From contig JASJYW010000026.1 in the NCBI GenBank assembly GCA_030386875.1, forward strand, positions 12,418,246 through 12,482,245: a DNA stretch of 64,000 nucleotides. The letters run 5' to 3'. The notes below the pieces were generated by a model. That model saw only the letters and a list, made by a program, of their open reading frames with translations, was not told where the DNA came from and ran no database searches. Positions 34,801 through 45,200 of this stretch are shown in pieces (the first letter of the stretch is position 1; each line of letters starts with the position of its first letter). Made by a program: the position numbers and the translations under genes. Source of the stretch: Morinoia aosen (taxonomy: Eukaryota; Arthropoda; Malacostraca; Amphipoda; Talitridae).

Positions 34801-37800
34801 GGCCTAGGAATGGCCCAAAACACGCATTTTACCTCTGTCGACCGTGGAAACGGCTAAATATGCACTTTCCGCCTATGTCGCCAAGGGAAACAGCAAACGA
34901 CGTGATTTGCACCGCATTCGGCCTAGGATTGGCCCAAAACACGCATTTTAGCTCTGTCGACCTTGGAATCGGCTAAAAATGCACTTTCCGCCTATGTCGC
35001 CACGGGAAACAGCAAACGACGTGATTTTCACCGTATTCGGCCTAGGAATGGCCCAAAACACGCATTTTAGCTCTGTCGACCGTGGAATCGGCTAAATATG
35101 CACTTTCCGCCTATGTCGCCACGGGAAACAGCAAACGACGTGATTTTCACCGCATTCGGCCTAGGAATGGCCCAAAACACGCATTTTAGCTCTGTCGACC
35201 GTGGAATCGGCTAAATATGCACTTTCCGCCTATGTCGCCACGGGAAACAGCAAACGACGTGATTTTCACCGCATTCGGCCTAGGAATGGCCAAAAACACG
35301 CATTTTAGCCCTGTCGACCGTGGAATCGGCTAAATATGCACTTTCCGCCTATGTCGCCACGGGAAACAGCAAACGACGTGATTTTCACCGCATTCGTCCT
35401 AGGAATGGCCCAAAACACGCATTTTAGCTCTGTCGACCGTGGAAACGGCTAAATATGCACTTTCCGCCTATGTCGCCACGGGAAACAGCAAAAGACGTGA
35501 TTTTCACCGCATTCGGCCTAGGAATGGCCCAAAACACGCATTTTAGCTCTGTCGACCGTGGAATCGGCTAAATATGCACTTTCCGCCTATGTCGCCACGG
35601 GAAACAGCAAACGACGTGATTTTCACCGCATTCGGCCTAGGTATGGCCCAAAACACGCATTTTAGCTCTGTCGACCGTGGAATCGGCTAAATATGCACTT
35701 TCCGCCTATGTCGCCACGGGAAACAGCAAACGACGTGATTTTCACCGCATTCGGCCTAGGAATGGCCCAAAACCCGCATTTTAGCTCTGTCGACCGTGGA
35801 ATCGGCTAAATATGCACTTTCCGCCTATGTCGCCACGGGAAACAGCAAACGACGTGATTTTCACCGCATTCGGCCTAGGAATGGCCCAAAACACGCATTT
35901 TAGCTCTGTCGACCGTGGAATCGGCTAAATATGCACTTTCCGCCTATGTCGCCACGGGAAACAGCAAACGACGTGATTTTCACCGCATTCGGCCTAGGAA
36001 TGGCCCAAAACACGCATTTTAGCTCTGTCGACCGTGGAATCGGCTACATATGCACTTTCCGCCTATGTCGCCACGGGAAACAGCAAACGACGTGATTTTC
36101 ACCGCATTCGGCCTAGGAATGGCCCAAAACACGCATTTTAGCTCTGTCGACCGTGGAAACGGCTAAATATGCGCTTTCCGCCTATGTCGCCACGGGAAAC
36201 AGCAAACGACGTGATTTTCACCGCATTCGGCCAAGGAATGGCCCAAAACACGCATTTTAGCTCTGTCGACAGTGGAATCGGCTAAATATGCACTTTCCGC
36301 CTATGTCGCCACGGGAAACAGCAAACGACGTGATTTTCACTGCATTCGGCCTAGGAATGGCCCAAAACACGCATTTTAGCTCTATCGACCGTGGAATCGG
36401 CTAAATATGCACTTTCCGCCTATGTCGCCACGGGAAACAGCAAACGACGTGATTTTCACCGCATTCGGCCTAGGAATGGCTAAAAACACGCATTTTAGCC
36501 CTGTCGACCGTGGAATCGGCTAAATATGCACTTTCCGCCTATGTCGCCACGGGAAACAGCAAACGACGTGATTTTCACCGCATTCGGCCTAGGAATGGCC
36601 CAAAACGCGCATTTTAGCTCTGTCGACCGTGGAAACGGCTAAATATGCACTTTCCGCCTATGTCGCCACGGGAAACAGCAAACGACGTGATTTTCACCGC
36701 ATTCGGCCTAGGTATGGCCCAAAACACGCATTTTAGCTCTGTCGATCGTGGAATCGGCTAAATATGCACTTTCCGCCTATGTCGCCACGGGAAACAGCAA
36801 ACGACGTGATTTTCACCGCATTCGGCCTAGGAATGGCCCAAAACCCGCATTTTAGCTCTGTCGACCGTGGAATCGGCTAAATATTCACTTTCCGCCTATG
36901 TCGCCACGGGAAACAGCAAACGACGTGATTTTCACCGCATTCGGCCTAGGAATGGCCCAGAACACGCATTTTAGCTCTGTCGACCGTGGAATCGGCTAAA
37001 TATGCACTTTCCGCCTATGTCGCCACGGGAAACAGCAAACGACGTGATTTTCACCGCATTCGGCCTAGGAATGGCCCAAAACACGCATTTTACCTCTGTC
37101 GACCGTGGAAACGGCTAAATATGCACTTTCCGCCTATGTCGCCAAGGGAAACAGCAAACGACGTGATTTTCACCGCATTCGGCCTAGGAATGGCCCAAAA
37201 CACGCACTTTAGCTCTGTCGACCGTGGAATCGGCTAAATATGCACTTTCCGCCTATGTCGCCACGGGAAACAGCAAACGACGTGATTTTCACCGCATTCG
37301 GCCTAGGAATGGCCCAAAACACGCATTTTAGCTCTGTCGACCGTGGAATCGGCTAAATATGCATTTTCCGCCTATGTCGCCACGGGAAACAGCAAACGAC
37401 GTGATTTTCACCGCATTCGGCCTAGGAATTGCCCAAAACACGCATTTTAGCTCTGTCGACCGTGGAATCGGCTAAATATGCACTTTCCGCCTATGTCGCC
37501 ACGGGAAACAGCAAACGACGTGATTTTTACCGCATTCGGCCTAGGAATGGCCAAAAACACGCATTTTAGCCCTGTCGACCGTGGAATCGGCTAAATATGC
37601 ACTTTCCGCCTATGTCGCCACGGGAAACAGCAAACGACGTGATTTTCACCGCATTCGTCCTAGGAATGGCCCAAAACACGCATTTTAGCTCTGTCGACCG
37701 TGGAAACGGCTAAATATGCACTTTCCGCCTATGTCGCCACGGGAAACAGCAAAAGACGTGATTTTCACCGCATTCGGCCTAGGAATGGCCCAAAACACGC

Positions 37801-38929
37801 ATTTTAGCTCTGTCGACCGTGGAATCGGCTAAATATGCACTTTCCGCCTATGTCGCCACGGGAAACAGCAAACGACGTGATTTTCACCGCATTCGGCCTA
37901 GGAATGGCCCAAAACACGCATTTTAGCTCTGTCGACCGTGGAATCGGCTAAATATGCACTTTCCGCCTATGTCGCCACGGGAAACAGCAAACGACGGGAT
38001 TTTCACCGCATTCGGCCTAGGAATGGCCCAAAACACGCATTTTAGCCCTGTCGACCGTGGAATCGGCTGAATATGCACTTTCCGCCTATGTCGCCACGAG
38101 AAACAACAAACGACGTGATTTTCACCGCATTCGGCCTAGGAATGGCCCAAAACACGCATTTTAGCTCTGTCGACCGTGGAATCGGCTAAATATGCACTTT
38201 CCGCCTATGTCGCCACGGGAAACAGCAAACGACGTGATTTTCACCGCATTCGGCCTAGGAAAGGCCCAAAACACGCATTTTAGCTCTGTCGACCGTGGAA
38301 TCGGCTAAATATGCACTTTCCGCCTATGTCGCCACGGGAAACAGCAAACGACGTGATTTTCACCCCATTCGGCCTAGGAATGGCCCAAAACACGCATTTT
38401 AGCTCTGTCGACCGTGGAAACGGCTAAATATGCACTTTCCGCCTATGTCGCCACGGGAAACAGCAAACGACGTGATTTTCAACGCATTCGGCCTAGGAAT
38501 GGCCCAAAACACGCATTTCAGCTCTGTCGACCGTGGAATCGGCTAAATATGCACTTCTCGCCTTTGTCGCCACGGGAAACAGCAAACGACGTGATTTTCA
38601 CCGCATTCGGCCTAGGAATGGCCCAAAACGCGCATTTTAGCTCTGTCGACCGTGGAAACGGTAAATATGCACTTTCCGCCTATGTCGCCACGGGAAACAG
38701 CAAACGACGTGATTTTCACCGCATTCGGCCTAGGAATGGCCCAAAACACGCATTTTAGCTCTGTCGACCGTGGAATCGGCTAAATATGCACTTTCCGCCT
38801 ATGTCGCCACGGGAAACAGCAAACGACGTGATTTTCACCGCATTCGGCCTAGGAATGGCCCAAAACACGCATTTTAGCTCTGTTGACCGTGGAATCGGCT
38901 AAATATGCACTTTCTGCCTATGTCGCCTA
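25859..38929 (+). repeat. 119-bp satellite, array 2 (~110 monomers)
   Basis: The same monomer, orientation and anchors as array 1, but much cleaner: few indels, and substitutions mostly shared between blocks. Marker variants (ATTCGTCCTAGG, CAGCAAAAGACG, TTTTACCTCTG, GCCAAGGGAAAC) recur in fixed order. A block from about 28.8 kb recurs about 5.94 kb later (50 monomers), and 26.8-28.0 kb recurs about 6.54 kb later (55 monomers). One monomer near 34673 lacks the six bases CACCGC. The array ends where the minus-strand LTR begins. Confidence 0.97.
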
Positions 38930-38976
38930 TGCGCACAACGCAGGTAGAAGTAAACTCGGAGTGAAGGCTGGGACGA

Positions 38977-38982
38977 TTTATT
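38977..38982 (-). terminator. Polyadenylation signal AATAAA in LTR
   Basis: AATAAA on the minus strand about 100 bases downstream of the TATA-like motif, a sensible place for 3'-end formation in a short LTR. The plus-strand relative (2520-2680) lacks an exact match. Confidence 0.45.
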
Positions 38983-39085
38983 GGTAGATGTTATTGGTGT
39001 GGACGGCAGTACAAGAGTGATCCGCTAGATGTTATCAGCAAGGGAAGCAAAACAGGAGTGAGCGGCTATGCCTCGACATGATCGG

Positions 39086-39093
39086 CTTATATC
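39086..39093 (-). promoter_or_regulatory. TATA-like box in LTR
   Basis: GATATAAG on the minus strand, followed by an ATGTCGA stretch as in the plus-strand LTR. This conserved arrangement supports it as the element's promoter. Confidence 0.5.
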
Positions 39094-39136
39094 ACCTCTG
39101 TTTAGTACTAATACCCAGATAGATGACTGCATATAA

Positions 39137-39150
39137 CTCCCCCCCCAAAA
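39137..39150 (-). promoter_or_regulatory. Polypurine tract
   Basis: On the minus strand TTTTGGGGGGGGAG, an eight-G run next to the 3' LTR. It corresponds to the purine tract at 2505-2516 and to a nine-G version in the last copy. Confidence 0.75.
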
Positions 39151-41147
39151 CGAGTTAAAGCTACATTTCAAAATGAACTCAATTAATATGCAAAATTAAT
39201 TGAACTAATTGCACCAGTTAAACATACTCAAACCAATTAACTCACAAGTTTTTCTCAAAGCTTAATAAAATATCAATTAATTTACTGCAAAATAAAGCAA
39301 ATATCAAGCTTTAAAGAACCATATGATGTGCAGGCATCTTTACGAACCGTCCTTCGTAAATATCAAAGACCAAATTACGTTTACTCTACAACACTCATAA
39401 TAGCAAAAAAAAATTTATTAATCAAATGTTTAATCGCACCAGCCAAGCGTTATTGTAATATAGAAAAGAACAAGCAAAACAAAGTATGCCTCCGCGAACA
39501 ATATTGCACATACTTGCTTTAAAAATAAAACGCTCGATACGCTACTGTTAAATAACCTTAACTCAAAAACGCAAGCTTAACTGCCCCATTACCAAAAACG
39601 GTTAGGTAAACGAAACTAGAAAACTAACACGTTAACACTTGACTAATTAACCACAAAAACTAAGCTAGAACCCACTAAAGTTCTAACCTAAAGCATAATA
39701 AAACCACGTGCTAAAAGAAAAATGCTTAACTAACTTACCCCCTGCCAATCAGGTTAGTTATCCACATAGTAAATTTAAAACGCAAAACACTATAAATTTA
39801 AACACATGTTTAGGATCATTGAAAATCAAAGTAATAAACCGAAACGTCAATAAATGTAGAACACCGCATCCAAAAAAAAAATGTAACTCCTTTTTTCAAA
39901 CACCTTTTTTTTTTTAAAAACTTAGTTTATAACCGCAATCAAACCACAACCAGGATTAATCGCAAACGCAAGTTCGAACACAACCAAGTTTAGCATGATC
40001 GCAACACAGAAAATTATTGCATATTGTCATAGAACTTAACATATAAAAAGCAAAATAAGCAAGAACGAGTAAAACACGCAGTTTAAAACTGGTAAAGAAG
40101 AACCGTTAACACCACTAAATATGTTATTGGTTAACGCAAGCAAAAGATTATGGTTAAAACGCATTAAACTAGAATGCATTAGCAAAACTTCAAGAAAAAA
40201 TAAATTAATTAACTTACTGATTTCAAGTCGCAGAAACATGTTAACTAAAGAAGGAAAGAGAAAAAAAAAATATTCCCTATTAATACTTTAATACTTTATC
40301 CTCTCTGCGAACACAACCTGGTGTAGTATATATTAACCAAATATAAAACGCCAAAACGAAAAATACGGATAAGTAATTTTTTTAGAAATTCAAGAAAGAA
40401 ATTTTACGCACCGAAACACACTTTTAGAACACCAAAAGTTTACCACAACCAAAACGTAGCAGTTAAAAATAAATATTTGAAACGCTCCAAACAGAATAAA
40501 TGATAATGCATTTTGAAAAAATTAAGAAAACTTAATAATTAAAAAGCATAAAAGCGAAGCAAGGAAACGTGCCAAAGAAGCGAAGCTGCTGACTTACCGT
40601 GCTCAAACATAATCAGCACGTCGACAGCCAGCAGAACGTCGTAAAGGGTAAATAGTCAAACGCCATTTCATAAAAAATAATCCACGGAATATCGAAAAAT
40701 AAAACAAACACCCTACATGATGGCAAACAATTTCCTATTTTCGCAACTACTCCTATTAGAAAAATTCAAACAAAACAAAAATAAAAAATCGCAATGTGTC
40801 GAATTTCGAATAGTCACACGATTAAAGAAATTGCAATCAAAACACAACATTTCAAATTAGAAAAGTCAAACCTCTAAAACCAAGACAAATGAAGAAAATG
40901 CTAATTAAAATTTTGCGTCAATATTAAAAATAGCATACGCATGCTTAACAAATTAACCTAAAAATAATATTGAAAGCATGGATAGAAAAAAAAACTGCGC
41001 GCATTGCATCGCATATTTCTCGCGATACGCACATAATTTCGGAACGCTTCACTTTTCAACTAATATCTAAACACTCTTTCAAAATTTTCCGATTATTTTT
41101 AATTTCGTTTCAATGAAAATTTTTTTTTTCACCCTATTATTTTCAAC
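39151..41147 (-). other. ~2 kb AT-rich 3' untranslated region
   Basis: No gene is supported. Short open frames in it are the same in both minus-strand copies only because the copies are nearly identical; none is kept in the diverged plus-strand relative. The shared landmark is 40592-40620, which on the minus strand reads as an inverted repeat (CGTGCT ... AGCACG) followed by GTAAGT. Confidence 0.6.
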
Positions 41148-41474
41148 TTAAACTCGTCGCGCACCGCAGGATTTACTGGGACGGCCTGCATCTCTGGGAC
41201 GTCCAGCCCGCCCTAAGTGTGACACATTCACCACCACAAGATCGCGCGCTACGTGAATTATTGATCCTGATGTAGGACCCTTGGCGGCCTGCCCCGCGCC
41301 ATGGCATAAGAAAAATTCTCCCGTTGCGTCGCTGTTAACGTCTTTACCTCCTTCTTTATATGGTAAAGTACCGTTCCCATAATCATCGTAGACAGGATTA
41401 ATCCCATGATAACGATGTCGGTCACACGATCCGGCAGCAACTCCATCTTGGTTACTGCGTTTTCTTCCACCCAC
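41148..41474 (-). CDS. -1-frame extension overlapping and following ORF3
   Basis: Same position, length (108 codons from a GTG, no ATG) and end (GARRV then stop) as the plus-strand 729-1055 frame. The last 34 codons lie beyond the ORF3 stop and differ from the relative by Thr/Ser and Gly/Cys only, with seven of nine base changes silent, including a TAG/TAA stop exchange. The part overlapping ORF3 is much less conserved than ORF3 itself. So the tail is translated, but an independent 108-residue protein is unlikely. The slippery candidate here is G AAT TTT rather than A AAT TTT, so frameshifting at this spot is less certain than in the plus-strand copy. Confidence 0.55.
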   Translation of the reverse strand: MGGRKRSNQDGVAAGSCDRHRYHGINPVYDDYGNGTLPYKEGGKDVNSDATGEFFLCHGAGQAAKGPTSGSIIHVARDLVVVNVSHLGRAGRPRDAGRPSKSCGARRV

Positions 41475-41554
41475 TTTTCGTTGATTGTCGTTGAGTGGGT
41501 TGATAAAGCTGCGACGAGGGTGTCCACATCTATATTACTCTGTGCATTGCCCAT
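41258..41554 (-). CDS. ORF3: small myristoylated single-pass membrane protein in env position
   Basis: 98 residues starting MGNAQS (N-myristoylation signal), with a hydrophobic helix at about residues 44-64 (TDIVIMGLILSTMIMGTVLY) and a basic stretch after it. The start is the ATG two bases into the exon that follows the conserved acceptor; a more upstream in-frame ATG lies in the intron. It lies about 0.7 kb after the pol stop, in the env position. No signal peptide, furin site or second membrane segment is visible, so this is not a standard envelope protein. The protein is identical in the copy at 63072-63368 and about 88% identical in the plus-strand relative, with mostly silent change. Architecture alone (myristate, short N-terminal domain, one helix, basic cluster) resembles reovirus small fusion proteins; that is a speculation, and no homology is claimed. 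Confidence 0.8.
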   Translation of the reverse strand: MGNAQSNIDVDTLVAALSTHSTTINEKWVEENAVTKMELLPDRVTDIVIMGLILSTMIMGTVLYHIKKEVKTLTATQRENFSYAMARGRPPRVLHQDQ

Positions 41555-41556
41555 TC

Positions 41557-41589
41557 CTGAAATCAAAAGATACAAACAAGATTAGCATG
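41557..41589 (-). promoter_or_regulatory. Splice acceptor for ORF3
   Basis: On the minus strand CATGCTAAT (branch-point-like, 41589-41581), then TTGTTTGTATCTTTTGATTTCAG ending at 41557, two bases before the ORF3 ATG. It is conserved in position and type with the plus-strand copy. Confidence 0.8.
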
Positions 41590-42270
41590 GCCGATAAATG
41601 AAATAAAATAAATACAACCTACAATTCGGTATCAATCTCGGTTGACTCTCAAGAGTCATTGAACCACGATAACTCTCGCATACAAAATATAATCGCTGAT
41701 CGCTGAGAAAAAAATGTGTCAGGCGCAAGACACCTGTCTTATGAATTTAATTTAAAATTCTTCTGACCGTCGAACGATCGGGATCATCGACATCTAGATC
41801 AGTGACATTCCGGATCAGATAAAAATAGCTCGGCAAGACCGCAAGTGCGCGTCTCGCTGCATAAATTCCTGGCTCAGCGAACTCAATTCATAGCTGATCA
41901 GACGTTCACAATTAAAAACGTCAATTTAGCAATACGAATGTCTGCGTGATTTTGAGAAAAAAAAATAATAAAACGTCTTAGCGACACTGAAAGCTAGACG
42001 GTACAAATTCCTCAGGGGTAAAATCCATAAACATAACCTCAATTGACTTGAGTACATCGTAAGAATAAGAATAAACTACCGTTCTTAATTATAAGAAGCT
42101 TGATTACTGAGATTAAAATGAACGCAAAACCTATTTGCAAATAGCAAAAAACTCTTAAAATTATGATTACATCCTTAGCATTATTAATAACTGTTAACAC
42201 GAAGGTAAAAACGAAGGTAACACGTAAATCGTCGTGTTTTCAACGTCAAAAATATAATGCAATTGTTATT
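41590..42270 (-). other. Conserved non-coding region between pol and ORF3
   Basis: No ORF is supported. Large parts match the plus-strand relative as well as the coding ORF3 does. Notable shared pieces are GAGGAATTTGTACCGTCTAG near 42010, the 76-base block at 41815-41890, and a hairpin GACTC-TTGA-GAGTC whose loop base alone differs in the relative (TTGG). It belongs to the intron removed when ORF3 RNA is spliced. Confidence 0.6.
41815..41890 (-). promoter_or_regulatory. Hyperconserved intronic block with stem-loop
   Basis: 76 bases identical to plus-strand 303-378. The stem-loop (7 bp, bulged G, 3 bp, ACTT loop) is at 41833-41857. Confidence 0.6.
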
Positions 42271-45200
42271 CTAGCTCACATTTTTTACCTTTGTAAGGGT
42301 TAACAAATGATTAATATTACTCCTAACTATTTTAGATCCAATTTTGATATCAGCATAATTACGTTTCACTTTCTGGACGATCGCAGGTCCAATCCAATTT
42401 AATTGAAGCTTATGGGATTTATTATGGTTCTTTAAAAGAACTCTGTCACCTACATTAATATCTTTGTTGCGTCGCTTAAGGTTTCTATAGAGATTTCGCT
42501 CCGTCGTGTTATTGATAATTAAATTTCTGATATTTTCTACTGTTCGAACGGCTTCTCTGGCTCTAATGTTAACTAAATCTAATTCATTATCAAAATTATA
42601 TGTTACTGAATCGAAATTTTCTGCCTGATAGAAGGGGCACGTATCGCGGTTGAATACCACGAAACTCGGCGTGTCGCCTAACGTAGAGTTTAATGCATTA
42701 TTTAACGCATTCTCAACTACTTCAAGCAATTGATCCCACTCGGTATGTGTAAGAGTGTTTACATATAACCGTAAAAGATTACTTATTTTTTTATTATTGC
42801 GTTCAACGATCGCATTAGAATGTGGGCTATAAGCTAAAACTTCTCTCTTAGCAATATCATGAATTTTTGCATACTGCTTTAACGCCACGGATGTGAACTC
42901 TAACGCGTTATCTGAGATGAGTGTTTTGGGATAACCTAGTAGTGCAAAACAGTTACTTAGACACTCAATAATTGTTTCAGTATTGCGATTGGAGATCGCA
43001 TACAACCTGCAGAAACGTGAAAAAAGGTCTATCACTACGAGTATGTACCTATTCCCTTTATCGGTAATTTTAAGCGGGCCTAATAGGTCCATAGACACTA
43101 CTTCAAAAGGTTTTGTAGCTATTGGCGCTGTTAAAATTTTGATTGGAACTGAAGGTCTTGCTTTTAGAATTTTACAAACCTCGCAGTTGCTAACAAGTTT
43201 TCTTACAAGGGTTTTCTCCAATAAATTGTAATACTTCAGTTTGAACTTAAACAACGTATGTTTCTCATCCGTGTGATAAAGACTGTGGATAGCTAATATT
43301 GCTTTACTCATTAACGAATTAGGCACAACTACTGTTAGTATGGTACTAGGTCTGTTATCAATTTCTCGTCGTCGATAAACAATATTATTCAAAATTAAAA
43401 ATTTTTCTAAGTCGGGAATGTTCGAAACACTGTTATGCAATAAAGCCTTCTTAATCTCTATACAGAAAGCGTCGTTGTTTTGTTCGTCAATAAATTCCTT
43501 AATCGTCCAAGATATCTCAGACTCTGTCGGTACGTAGTCTATCAGCTTGGGTACGTCTGCATCGTCGCTGTCTCTAACCGGTGGTTCATTCACCTCGTCT
43601 GTCGGCATGCGGGCATGCGTCTGTCGCTTGCGCGCACGTGTCTCTGCAATGCATACTTCCGATTCATTAGCGACTTGCAAATCCTCACAATCATTTAATT
43701 CTTTAAGATTTAATTTATCATTATCAACTGGTAAACGGCTTAGATAGTCAGCCACAACGTTTTCTCTCCCAGGAAGGTATTTTACAATAGGATTGAAAGA
43801 ATGAACATTTAAGCACCAGCGGGCCATGTTGGTGTCCTCAGGTAATTTCTTGTTAAACAAGGGTGCCAAGGGACGGTGGTCTGTATAGACACGCACCGTA
43901 TATCCCGTTATTAGATACTTAAAGTATTTTAAAGCACAATTAATAGCGAAGAACTCTTTCTTCGTAGTGGAGTACCTACGCTGACTAGAATTCAAATTTT
44001 TACTGTAATAAGCAACAGGTCTCAAAATTTTGTCGCTAGAATCATCCGCTTGCATTAATACAGCACCTATTCCCGAATTGGAAGCATCAGTGAACACATG
44101 GAAGTCTTTACTATAGTCAGGATGTCTCAAAACTCTGTCTGACGTCAATAAAGATTTCAAGTACTCAAAACTTCTTTGGCACTCGTCTGTCCAAGTATAA
44201 GTAACATTTTTCCTCAAAAGATTATACAAAGAACTTGCTATTTCAGCAAAATTTGGTAGGAAGTTGCGGAAATAGTTCGCTAAACCTAAAAACTGTTGTA
44301 ATTCTTTAACATTGACTGGCGCTCGGCAATCTTGTAATTTTTTCGAATATTTGCATTTAATTCCATCTGCGGCTATGATATGGCCAAGATATTCTATTTC
44401 TTGCTTGTAGAAATGACATTTCTCAAGCTTCAAGGATAAATTTCCGGATCTAAGCATCTTAAGAACGCTTTCTAAATCCTTTAAATGTTGAATTTTATTT
44501 TTAGAAAATACCAATATATCATCAAGAAATACAAACGCGACTTTCCCCAAAATGGGTGAAAGCGCTGATATCATGAGTTTTTGAAATATTCCCGGACTCG
44601 TTGAGAGTCCGAACGGTACCCTACAGAATTGGTACTTACGGTAATTGACACTAAAAGCAGTATACTTCCTACTTTCTTTTTCTAACTCAATCTGATGGAA
44701 AGCACTGCGTAGGTCAATGTTAGAGAACCACGCGTTATTTCCTAAAGTAGCTAAAATGTCGTCTATACGTGGGAGGGGGTATGATTGTTTAATAAGTACC
44801 GTATTTAAAGCTCGGAAATCGATAACGGGACGCAAATCTCCCGATTTTTTTTTAACTACTATGACAGGGAAATTGAAGTCAGAGTTTGACTCTTCAATAA
44901 TACCCTGATCTAGCATATCATTAGTTATCCGCATTACCTCCTCTTGATACTTATGAGGTATGCGATAGGGAACTAAATTTAATACTGGAGCATCTGGCTT
45001 CAACTGAATTTGATGCTTTAAAATATTGGTAACTCCTATTTTTTCTCCTTCGAGTGTTACCACATCGCGGTACTTATTCAACAATTCAATTAAAGGTAAT
45101 TGCACGTCTTCCTCATTGCATGAAACGTCTTTGACTGTCAGGTCACGTCTTAACTCCTTTTCTCCACTTCCTCCACTTATCAAACCTCCTTGCATTAAAC

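Larger units (their letters stand above)
38930..39131 (-). repeat. 3' LTR, 202 bp
   Basis: Read on the minus strand it starts TGCAGTCATC and ends TTGTGCGCA, with TGC...GCA ends. The outer border is fixed by comparison with the second copy: both share sequence up to this T and then enter satellite at different monomer positions. A TATA-like GATATAAG (39086-39093) and an AATAAA (38977-38982) are present. The decanucleotide ATAACATCTA occurs twice. The inner border is inferred from the purine tract and TG. Confidence 0.75.

Noticed and set aside
40036-40239. 67-codon minus-strand frame in the 3' UTR, identical at 61848-62051
   Set aside because: The two copies are nearly identical DNA, so identity says nothing about coding, and the diverged plus-strand relative has no counterpart.
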